Shown here: piece after piece, positions 56,963-64,000 of the stretch | Position numbering within the stretch: position 1 is the stretch's first letter | Layout of the letters: every line of letters begins with the position of its first letter | From: Acidobacteriota bacterium | GTDB lineage: Bacteria; Acidobacteriota; Blastocatellia; RBC074 | Assembly: GCA_018269055.1 (NCBI GenBank) | Contig: JAFDVI010000009.1 | Coordinates: 1-64,000, forward strand | Length of the DNA stretch: 64,000 nucleotides | Direction of reading: 5' to 3' | The notes under the pieces: model-generated | Told to the model about the DNA's origin: nothing | What the model saw: the letters and a program-made list of their open reading frames with translations, nothing else | The model's database searches: none | Made by a program: the position numbers and the translations under genes

Positions 56963-57572
56963 TGCGCACGCTTTCAGTGCGGCGACTGAGAGCCAAAAAC
57001 AATCCCACCAGTGTTTTTGCATCCCGAATCTGTCCATTGGCGATCATTGAGATCAGTTCATCACCTGTAAACCCGCGGATTTCATAAATCACTTCGCCGA
57101 TGTCCAATGCCTGTTCGCGTCTGGCCAGGTCATACGCAAAGAAGACATGAATCAACTCATCGCTGCTGCCGGGCATCGCGTAACATTCGCACACTTTTTC
57201 CAACCGAGCCGATTCATACCCGGTTTCTTCCAACAACTCGCGCGCGGCGCATTCTTCCGGCGTTTCCGTGGCGACCATCCGCGCGTTTTCTTCTCGACCT
57301 TCCAGCGTTCCCGCGGGCAATTCCCACAACACTTCATCGGCGGCGTAGCGGTACTGGTGCATCAACGCGATTCGTCCGTCTTCCAGGAACGGCACCATCA
57401 CGCAGATTCCCGGATGCCGCAGCGCCGCGCGCGTGACCATTTCGCCTGTGGCGTGATTCAAGATGGTTTCGCGATTGACCAACCAGCGAAGCTCATCGCC
57501 ATGTTTTGAGGCGCGAACTTCGCGGTATTCGGTTTTGGTTTCCAGCCATTCAAACTGATTTTCGGTGTTCAT
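56949..57572 (-). CDS. Nudix hydrolase, ADP-ribose pyrophosphatase-like
   Basis: 207 residues. The domain resembles ADP-ribose pyrophosphatases, with LMHQYRYAADEVLWELPAG ahead of the box. The catalytic helix RELLEETGY (Arg111-Gly118) and Glu103 are present. The Nudix box G, at position 88, is 15 residues before Glu103 in place of the usual six, so nine extra residues (about 92-100) lengthen the loop. The reaction is likely cleavage of ADP-ribose or another nucleoside diphosphate. A changed substrate loop is possible. Tail-to-tail overlap with thiO. Confidence 0.87.
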   Translation of the reverse strand: MNTENQFEWLETKTEYREVRASKHGDELRWLVNRETILNHATGEMVTRAALRHPGICVMVPFLEDGRIALMHQYRYAADEVLWELPAGTLEGREENARMVATETPEECAARELLEETGYESARLEKVCECYAMPGSSDELIHVFFAYDLARREQALDIGEVIYEIRGFTGDELISMIANGQIRDAKTLVGLFLALSRRTESVRITSD

Positions 57573-57675
57573 CTTGTTCGTAAAAATTGTTCAAAGTTTC
57601 CGCCCGGCTTGACAGCATCGGGCGCGTTGGGCAGAATCCGCCCTCGTTTTTAAGACACGTTCTTTCAGTTTGGCA

Positions 57676-57832
<157 letters not shown>

Positions 57833-57905
57833 TTGCGGTGAAGTGCTCTCGGTAACCGTCGTCATTTTTCCATCGCGCTGAATTTCGCGTCGCGCTTCAA
57901 AGATC

Positions 57906-57945
57906 ACGGGTTAGCAGGCACTCCTCACTGCTAACCCGTTTTACT
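57906..57945 (+). terminator. Riboswitch-controlled terminator before lysC
   Basis: A perfect 12-bp stem (57906-57917 with 57928-57939) around a ten-base loop is followed by TTTACTTTTTC. It is the expression platform for the lysine riboswitch just upstream and lies 33 bases before the lysC start. Confidence 0.88.
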
Positions 57946-57978
57946 TTTTCAAGCAAGGAGTTTTTGGAGCATACAGCA

Positions 57979-59379
57979 ATGATCGTCATGAAATTCGGCG
58001 GCACATCCGTAGAAAGCGATGTCGCAATTCGCCGCCTCATCTCCATCGTCAAAACCCAAATTCATCGTCAACCCATTGTCGCCGTTTCGGCGATGGGCAA
58101 AACCACCAACGGATTGTTGGAAGCTTCGCACCTGGCTGCTGCGGGCGATCTGGCCGCCGCGCGCGCGAAACTGGAAACCATTGCCGAACATCATTTCAAA
58201 ACCGCTGAGCAACTAGCCTTGCCCGCAGAAAAAAGCTTATTGCGTTTGGCATTGGCCAACCGCTTTGACGGCATTCGCACGACGCTGGAAGAAATCCATC
58301 GGGCGGGCGAAGTGACGCCGCAGTTTTCCGACGCAATTTCCGCCAATGGGGAATTGCTGTCTTCAACCATTGTCGCCGCTGCGTTTCGCGCCGAAGGAAT
58401 CAAAGGCGTTTGGGTGGATGTTCGCCCGTTGATGCGTACCAACGACGATTTCACGCGCGCGGCAGTGCAATTCGAGAAGGCCAATCCGAAATTGAAAGAA
58501 GGCTTCACCGCGGCTTTGGTCAATGGCGGATTGCCCATCACGCAAGGCTTCATCGGTTCGACGGCAGAAGCCGCCACGACCACCATCGGACGCGGCGGGT
58601 CGGATTATTCGGCGGCGATTATTGGCGCGGCGCTTGACGCCGAAGAGATTCAAATCTGGACGGATGTGGACGGTATTTTGACCACCGACCCGCGCATCGT
58701 CGCCGAAGCCGCCAAGGTCAGAACCATCTCGTTTGCCGAAGCGTCAGAATTGGCGTATTTCGGCGCGAAGGTTTTGCATCCCAGCACGCTGCTGCCCGCA
58801 ATGGCCAAAGAAATTCCGGTGCGCGTGTGCAATTCCCGAAATCCATCAAATGAAGGCACGGCCATTGTGCGCAATGCGCCGCCGTCGAAAGCGCCGGTCA
58901 AAGCCATCGCTTTCAAACGCGGCATTACGGTGGTCAACGTCGCGTCAGATAGAATGTTGATGGCCTATGGATTTCTGGCGCGATTGTTTGACGTGTTCGC
59001 GACGCATCAAACTTCCGTGGACATGGTTGCAACTTCGGAAGTCAGCGTTTCGGTGACCTTGGACGACACGCGGAATTTGGACCGGCTCGTCGCCGACTTG
59101 AAACAATTTGGCGAAGTGACCGTCGAACGCAATCAAGCGCTGATTTGTCTGGTTGGAGAAACTTTGAAATTCACACCGGGAATCGCTTCGCGGATTTTTT
59201 CGAGCATAGCAGACATCAATGTTTCGATGATTTCGCACGGCGCTTCGGCCATCAACGTCAGTTTCATCGTTGCCGACAACGACGTCGAACGCGCCGTCAA
59301 AGCGCTGCATGCGGAATTTTTCAGCGAGCTGGATGCGGCGACATTTGAAGTCGTGGCTGCGGCTCGCGCAGCGGCTTAA
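57979..59379 (+). CDS. lysC: Aspartate kinase LysC
   Basis: 466 residues from the ATG at 57979, with GGAG nine bases upstream. KFGGTSVES is the kinase N-terminus, followed by the catalytic core GRGGSDYSAAIIGAALDAEEIQIWTDVDGI. Two ACT domains follow (about 320-465), where lysine or threonine inhibits. It phosphorylates aspartate as the first step to lysine, threonine and methionine. It is monofunctional, with no homoserine dehydrogenase. It is first in the lysine operon under riboswitch control. Confidence 0.95.
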   Translation: MIVMKFGGTSVESDVAIRRLISIVKTQIHRQPIVAVSAMGKTTNGLLEASHLAAAGDLAAARAKLETIAEHHFKTAEQLALPAEKSLLRLALANRFDGIRTTLEEIHRAGEVTPQFSDAISANGELLSSTIVAAAFRAEGIKGVWVDVRPLMRTNDDFTRAAVQFEKANPKLKEGFTAALVNGGLPITQGFIGSTAEAATTTIGRGGSDYSAAIIGAALDAEEIQIWTDVDGILTTDPRIVAEAAKVRTISFAEASELAYFGAKVLHPSTLLPAMAKEIPVRVCNSRNPSNEGTAIVRNAPPSKAPVKAIAFKRGITVVNVASDRMLMAYGFLARLFDVFATHQTSVDMVATSEVSVSVTLDDTRNLDRLVADLKQFGEVTVERNQALICLVGETLKFTPGIASRIFSSIADINVSMISHGASAINVSFIVADNDVERAVKALHAEFFSELDAATFEVVAAARAAA

Positions 59380-59388
59380 GGGGACGCG

Positions 59389-60084
59389 ATGAATATTGCA
59401 ATTGTCGGTTACGGCAAGATGGGAAAAATCATCGAACGCATCGCGCAGGAGCGCGGACATTCCATCGTTGCGCGTTTTGATGTGGACAACAACGTCAATG
59501 GCGAAGGCTTAACGACGGGAAGCTTGACGGGCGCAGATGTGGCGATTGAATTTTCCACGCCTGAAGCGACGTTGGACAATATCCGCCGTCTGGTCAGTTT
59601 GCGCGTGCCAACGGTCGTCGGAACGACAGGTTGGTACGATCAACTTGACGCAGTACGGCAACTTGTAAACTCCAACAACGCCGCGCTGGTGTGGGGAGCG
59701 AACTTTTCCATCGGCGTAAATTTGTTTTTCAAACTTGTGCAGGATGCGTCCGCGTTGTTTGCGCAGTACAATCAATATGATCCGTTTTTGATCGAATTCC
59801 ATCACAAATTCAAAAAAGATGCTCCGTCGGGAACAGCACTGATCACAACGCGGGCGATGTGTGAAGCTTATGGCGATCGAACACCTGAGGCTGTCAGCGT
59901 TCGCGCCGGACACATTCCCGGCACGCATGAAGTCGGTTTCGATTCCGAAGCTGACACGATCACACTGACGCATACCGCGCGCAATCGCGAAGGTTTTGGG
60001 GCCGGAGCGGTGCTGGCAGCGGAACGAATTGTCGGCAAACTGGGCATGTATGAATTTCCGGAACTGCTTTTTGCAGCCGAATAA
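59389..60084 (+). CDS. dapB: 4-hydroxy-tetrahydrodipicolinate reductase DapB
   Basis: 231 residues. The NAD(P) motif is VGYGKMGKIIE and the substrate motif EFHHKFKKDAPSGTALI contains the HH and KxDAPSGTA core. It reduces the cyclic DapA product in the lysine/diaminopimelate path. The N-terminal domain is short, as in compact DapBs. It lies nine bases after lysC and eight before dapA, all translated from one message. Confidence 0.94.
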   Translation: MNIAIVGYGKMGKIIERIAQERGHSIVARFDVDNNVNGEGLTTGSLTGADVAIEFSTPEATLDNIRRLVSLRVPTVVGTTGWYDQLDAVRQLVNSNNAALVWGANFSIGVNLFFKLVQDASALFAQYNQYDPFLIEFHHKFKKDAPSGTALITTRAMCEAYGDRTPEAVSVRAGHIPGTHEVGFDSEADTITLTHTARNREGFGAGAVLAAERIVGKLGMYEFPELLFAAE

Positions 60085-60092
60085 GGAGAACA

Positions 60093-61001
60093 ATGACAAA
60101 TTTGAATCAACTGAAAGGTTGCGGCACCGCGATGATCACTCCATTTCGCCGCGATGAATCCATTGACGAGGCCGCATTTCGGCGCTTCATCGAATTTCAA
60201 ATCAATGGCGGCGTGGATTTTCTGGTGGCCTGCGGGACGACGGGCGAAAGCGTCACGATGACCGATGATGAACAAGCTCGCATTGTTGAATTGACGATTG
60301 AATTCGCGGCTGGCCGGGTTCCTGTCGTTGCCGGAGCGGGCGGATACAACACGCGCGAAGTCATCGAAAAAGTTCAGCGGTACGAAAAACTCGGCGTGGA
60401 TGCGATTCTGTCGGTGACGCCGTATTACAACAAACCGATGCAGGAAGGGCTGTATCAGCATTACCGTGCGATTGCGTCGGCGACTTCGCTGCCCGTCATT
60501 TTGTACAGCGTCCAGGGACGAACCGGCGTCAATTTGGAACCGGCGACGGTGGCTCGCTTGGCGGAAATCAATAACATCGTGGCGATTAAGGAAGCTTCCG
60601 GCAACATTTCGCAGATTGCCGAAATCGCCTCGCTGGTCAGCGATGAATTCAGGATTTTTGCGGGCGATGACAGCGTTGTGTTGCCGGTGGCGGCGCTCGG
60701 CGGTGTAGGCGTAATTTCTGTCGCGTCCAACTTGCTGCCGCGACTGGTGAGCGATTTATGCCACGCCAGCGTAGAAGGTCGTTTGGACGAAGCTCGCAAA
60801 CTGAATTGCCAACTCACACCAATCTTCAAGGCAATGTTCATCGAAAGTAATCCGATTCCGGTCAAGGCTGCGCTGGCAATGACGGGAATGATTGAGGAAG
60901 TGTACCGCTTGCCGCTGACTCCCCTTGGCCCAGCCAATCGTGCGAAATTGGAACAAGTGCTTTCGGAAGCGGGCGTGCTGGGAAAAGCCGCGAAGGTTTG
61001 A
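60093..61001 (+). CDS. dapA: 4-hydroxy-tetrahydrodipicolinate synthase DapA
   Basis: 302 residues, full length. GTTGESVTMTDDE and VTPYYNKPMQEGLYQHYRAIA contain the active-site Thr and Tyr. The Schiff-base Lys is in IVAIKEASGNISQIAEI. It condenses pyruvate with aspartate semialdehyde, the first committed step to lysine and diaminopimelate. It ends the riboswitch-controlled operon, and a terminator follows. Confidence 0.95.
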   Translation: MTNLNQLKGCGTAMITPFRRDESIDEAAFRRFIEFQINGGVDFLVACGTTGESVTMTDDEQARIVELTIEFAAGRVPVVAGAGGYNTREVIEKVQRYEKLGVDAILSVTPYYNKPMQEGLYQHYRAIASATSLPVILYSVQGRTGVNLEPATVARLAEINNIVAIKEASGNISQIAEIASLVSDEFRIFAGDDSVVLPVAALGGVGVISVASNLLPRLVSDLCHASVEGRLDEARKLNCQLTPIFKAMFIESNPIPVKAALAMTGMIEEVYRLPLTPLGPANRAKLEQVLSEAGVLGKAAKV

Positions 61002-61066
61002 TGATCTGGCGCGGGATTTTCAATACGCACGCAATCCTTCAATAACAATTTATGTGAAGTGAGACT

Positions 61067-61096
61067 TTGAGCAGGTTGGAAAACCTGCTCAACTTG
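61067..61096 (+). terminator. Terminator of the lysC-dapB-dapA operon
   Basis: A perfect 11-bp stem (61067-61077 with 61082-61092) with a GGAA tetraloop is followed by CTTGTTTT. It lies 65 bases past the dapA stop. Confidence 0.8.
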
Positions 61097-61113
61097 TTTT
61101 GCAGATAAAAATA

Positions 61114-61137
61114 GCGGCCTCGGTTACCCGAAGCCGC
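61114..61137 (-). terminator. Terminator of the HU gene
   Basis: A 10-bp stem with one G-U pair (61114-61123 with 61128-61137) and a four-base loop is followed by TATTTTTATC on the minus strand. It lies 41 bases downstream of the HU stop. Confidence 0.75.
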
Positions 61138-61178
61138 CAATTCAGTCAAGGAGTGAAAGTGAGATGGAGGCGCAAAAA

Positions 61179-61442
61179 TTATGATTGCAATTCTTTTCCC
61201 GGTTTGAAGCGAATCGTTTTTCCTTCCGGGATTGCCACTTGAGTGCCCGTGCGTGGGTTGCGACCAATGCCGCGTTTACGAGGTTTGACGACAAAAACGC
61301 CGAAGCCTCGAAGTTCAATGCGCTCGCCGCGTCGCATGGCGTCTTTCATTGCTTCAAAGAGAGCTTCAACGGCGGTCTCGGCTTTCATTTTTGAAACACC
61401 GGTTTTCTCAGAGACGTTGTTGATGATGTCCAGTTTGATCAC
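61179..61442 (-). CDS. hup: HU/IHF-family nucleoid protein
   Basis: 87 residues from a GTG at 61442, with GGAGA six bases upstream; the longer frame to 61583 lacks support. It has the HU fold: N-terminal helices (KLDIINNVSEKTGVSKMKAETAVEALFEAM) and the DNA-binding arm GFGVFVVKPRKRGIGRNPRTGTQVAIP with the Pro that intercalates at its tip. It bends and compacts DNA. The length and arm are those of normal HU. Divergent from secA, with a 250-base spacer for both promoters. Confidence 0.93.
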   Translation of the reverse strand: MIKLDIINNVSEKTGVSKMKAETAVEALFEAMKDAMRRGERIELRGFGVFVVKPRKRGIGRNPRTGTQVAIPEGKTIRFKPGKELQS

Positions 61443-61692
61443 TGTGACTCTCCTTGCAGAACCTGAAAACGATTCGTTGATTGGCAAATTGATAATACGT
61501 TCGTAAAAACCGAAAGCATTATAAAAATGGCTCGGATGAGTGTCAAGCTTCTGATTTTCCGAGGCCAATGCCTGATAAACCAATGAGAATCGTAAGCTTG
61601 ACGCTCATCTGCGCGGTCAACTAAAATTTTCAATCGCTCGCTTAATGCTAACTGGAATGATGTCACTAACCTAGAGGTAAAAAGTAAAAGCC

Positions 61693-64000
61693 ATGAACGC
61701 CTTCGATAAAGTACTTACTAAAATTTTCGGTTCCGCCAATGAACGGTTGTTGAAAAAACTTTGGCCGGTCGTTGAGGAAATCAACGCTCTGGAATCGGAA
61801 ATCAAGCAGTTGTCGGATGAACAACTGCGCGCAAAAACGGAAGAGCTTAGAACAAAACTGGCCGAACGGCTGGAAGGTTCGAGTGAACTGGAGGCCGCGG
61901 CGCGCAAACAACTTGAACAGGAAGCCCTGAACGAAATTTTGCCGGAGGCGTTTGCCTGTGTGCGGGAAGCCTCCCGACGCACCACTGGAATGCGCCACTT
62001 CGATGTGCAGTTGATCGGCGGAATGGTATTGCATAGTGGTCGTATTGCTGAAATGCGAACCGGCGAAGGAAAGACGCTGGTGGCGACTTTGCCTGTGTAC
62101 CTGAATGCCTTATTGGGCAAAGGCGTTCACGTCATTACTGTCAACGATTATCTGGCCAAACGTGACTCCGAATGGATGGGCAAGATTTACAAGTTTCTGG
62201 GCATGACGGTTGGTGTCATTCAAAACGACATGGATGATTTTGAACGCCAGGAAGCTTACAAGTGTGACATCACCTACGGGACGAACAACGAATTCGGCTT
62301 CGATTATTTGCGCGACAACATGAAATTCGAGATTTCGACTTGTGTGCAGCGCGGACATTATTACGCCATCGTGGACGAAGTTGATTCCATCTTGATTGAC
62401 GAAGCGCGAACACCGTTGATTATTTCCGGCGCTTCGGACGATTCCACCAGCAAATACTACGAAGCCAATGAAGTCATTCCGAAGTTGGCTCCTGAAGAGG
62501 ATTATCAGGTGGACGAAAAACAACATCGCGCCACACTGACCGAATCTGGTATTGAAAAAGCCGAGCGTATTCTTGGGTATGGCAACCTGTTCGATCCATC
62601 GAACATGGAAATTCTGCATTGTTTGAACCAGGCGCTGGTGGCGCACACGCTTTACACGCTCGACAAACAATACATTGTTCGCGACGGCGAAGTCGTCATC
62701 GTGGACGAATTCACCGGACGCATTATGACGGGGCGCCGCTGGTCGGACGGCCTGCACCAGGCGGTTGAAGCCAAAGAAGGTGTGAAGATAGAACGGGAAA
62801 CCCAGACGCTGGCGACGATCACGCTGCAAAATTATTTCCGCATGTATCAGAAACTGGGCGGAATGACCGGCACGGCGGAAACGGAAGCTGCGGAATTTGC
62901 CAAAATCTATGATCTGGAAGTCGCTTCGATCCCGACGCATCGCCCGATGGTGCGTATGGATAATCCAGATGTGATTTATCGAACGCTGGATGAAAAGTGG
63001 GAAGCAGTGGTTGAAGAAATCAAACAGCTTCACGAAAAAGGCCAGCCGGTGCTGGTCGGCACAGTATCGGTGGAAAACTCGGAACTGATTTCGACGCAGT
63101 TGAAACGCGCTGGGATTAAACACAACGTCCTCAACGCGAAGCCGGAAAATGCCGGGCGCGAAGCCGAAATCGTCGCTCAGGCCGGACGAAAAGGTGCGGT
63201 AACCATTGCCACCAACATGGCCGGTCGTGGAACCGACATTTTGCTCGGCGGCAACATCGAGTTTCTGGCAAAGGAGCTTCTGAAAAAACAGGAGATCAAT
63301 CCAGATGACGCTACAGGGGAGCAACTGGAGGAGGCCGTTCGCAAGGTGAAGCCTGCCATCGAAGCCGAGCACGAAGAAGTCAAAGAGCTTGGCGGGTTGC
63401 ACATTCTGGGAACCGAGCGCCACGAATCGCGCCGGATTGATAACCAATTACGAGGCCGTTCGGGACGTCAGGGCGACCCTGGTTCGTCGCGCTTTTATCT
63501 GTCATTGGAAGACGACCTGATGCGAATTTTCGCGGGCGATCGCGTTAAAGCGATTATGCAACGTCTGGGCATGGAACATGGTGTCGCCATCGAATCCAAG
63601 ATGGTCAGCAAGCGCATTGAATCTGCACAGAAAAACGTCGAAGACCACAACTTCACCATCCGCAAACATCTGCTGGAATACGATGACGTGATGAATAAAC
63701 AGCGCTCGACGATTTATTCCTTGCGTCGCCAGTTGCTGGAACAAACCGATCAACGGGAAGAGATTCAGACGATGGCAGAAGCCATTCTGGATATGTTGAT
63801 GGATGATTACCTGAGTTTGCAGATGATGCCCGATGAATGGGATTTCGATGCGTTCAAAGTGCAGGTGGAATTCCAATTCGGCTTGGATATCAACGAAGCC
63901 GGCATTCACCTGGAAAACCTGGAACGCGATGAAATCAGACAGAAGGTTTGGCAGAAGCTTCAGGAAATGTACTCCGAAAAGGAATCCCTGGTCGGTGCTG
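61693..64000 (+). CDS. secA: Preprotein translocase ATPase SecA, 3'-truncated by the window edge
   Basis: The frame is open from the ATG at 61693 to the window end, 769 codons. Walker A is MRTGEGKT (Lys127), motif II is [14 protein letters not shown] (Asp228), and [15 protein letters not shown] and [23 protein letters not shown] are further helicase motifs. The preprotein cross-linking and scaffold regions follow. SecA pushes unfolded proteins through SecYEG using ATP. The C-terminal zinc-binding tail lies outside the window. It is truncated only by the window, with no sign of a defect. Confidence 0.96.
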   Translation, partial: MNAFDKVLTKIFGSANERLLKKLWPVVEEINALESEIKQLSDEQLRAKTEELRTKLAERLEGSSELEAAARKQLEQEALNEILPEAFACVREASRRTTGMRHFDVQLIGGMVLHSGRIAEMRTGEGKTLVATLPVYLNALLGKGVHVITVNDYLAKRDSEWMGKIYKFLGMTVGVIQNDMDDFERQEAYKCDITYGTNNEFGFDYLRDNMKFEISTCVQRGHYYAIVDEVDSILIDEARTPLIISGASDDSTSKYYEANEVIPKLAPEEDYQVDEKQHRATLTESGIEKAERILGYGNLFDPSNMEILHCLNQALVAHTLYTLDKQYIVRDGEVVIVDEFTGRIMTGRRWSDGLHQAVEAKEGVKIERETQTLATITLQNYFRMYQKLGGMTGTAETEAAEFAKIYDLEVASIPTHRPMVRMDNPDVIYRTLDEKWEAVVEEIKQLHEKGQPVLVGTVSVENSELISTQLKRAGIKHNVLNAKPENAGREAEIVAQAGRKGAVTIATNMAGRGTDILLGGNIEFLAKELLKKQEINPDDATGEQLEEAVRKVKPAIEAEHEEVKELGGLHILGTERHESRRIDNQLRGRSGRQGDPGSSRFYLSLEDDLMRIFAGDRVKAIMQRLGMEHGVAIESKMVSKRIESAQKNVEDHNFTIRKHLLEYDDVMNKQRSTIYSLRRQLLEQTDQREEIQTMAEAILDMLMDDYLSLQMMPDEWDFDAFKVQVEFQFGLDINEAGIHLENLERDEIRQKVWQKLQEMYSEKESLVGA

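Noticed and set aside
62110-63447. 445-codon minus-strand frame opposite secA
   Set aside because: SecA motifs are continuous on the plus strand; the antisense frame is a by-product of codon bias.

Overview
The window looks like chromosomal DNA of a Gram-negative, aerobic, free-living bacterium. An acidobacterium of the Blastocatellia type is my best guess. This is inferred from the gene set: LpxK (lipid A), RseP, a very large Oar-like TonB-dependent receptor, a membrane pyrophosphatase, paired MacB-type permeases wired to an NtrC/NtrY-like pair, a TPR protein with two retropepsin-like domains, and a compound palindromic repeat. No rRNA, tRNA, CRISPR array, phage or insertion sequence was seen.

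Layout. 1-2135 (-) is the N-terminal 711 codons of a CHAT-protease/NB-ARC STAND protein whose sensor end lies outside the window. 2249-4134 (-) holds a polytopic membrane protein and a small lipoprotein-like partner. 4292-8179 (+) carries an Ogg2-type 8-oxoguanine glycosylase, the TPR/double-aspartyl-protease protein, a PIN-domain toxin-like gene with a small partner, and an unknown gene. 8201-11286 (-) carries a GH16 glucanase, exported MsrA and a UbiD decarboxylase. 11566-16056 (+) is a polysaccharide or lipid-carrier sugar cluster: GT4, two epimerase-type SDRs and a WecA/MraY-like phosphosugar transferase.

16064-23833 (-) is a regulated export locus. A near-consensus sigma-54 promoter precedes a membrane-fusion gene, an ATPase and two FtsX/MacB permeases. 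A 192-bp nested palindrome follows, then a sigma-54 activator response regulator, its histidine kinase and a tiny overlapping ORF. Next come hppA and lpxK (-), an ECF41-like sigma factor, a YkgJ cysteine-cluster protein and a hotdog thioesterase (+), a decayed 0.9-kb spacer, and the 1300-residue TonB-dependent receptor (+). 35004-41893 (-) holds an SDR, a processive glycolipid-type glycosyltransferase, a radical SAM/SPASM protein and two APC amino-acid permeases.

42010-54908 is one unbroken minus-strand run: purF, a ComEC-like MBL protein, DUF3006, purM, an S9 peptidase, a type III restriction-modification pair (mod, res), purN and rseP. The restriction system and the peptidase separate purM from purN, which are often neighbours. 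55059-61001 (+) has queD, a small unknown gene, thiO (with a convergent Nudix gene) and a lysine riboswitch with terminator ahead of lysC-dapB-dapA. The window ends with an HU gene (-) and the first 769 codons of secA (+).

The most interesting parts are the truncated CHAT-STAND protein, the self-contained sigma-54/two-component/ABC export locus with its palindromic element and candidate small protein, and the restriction system embedded in a purine operon.
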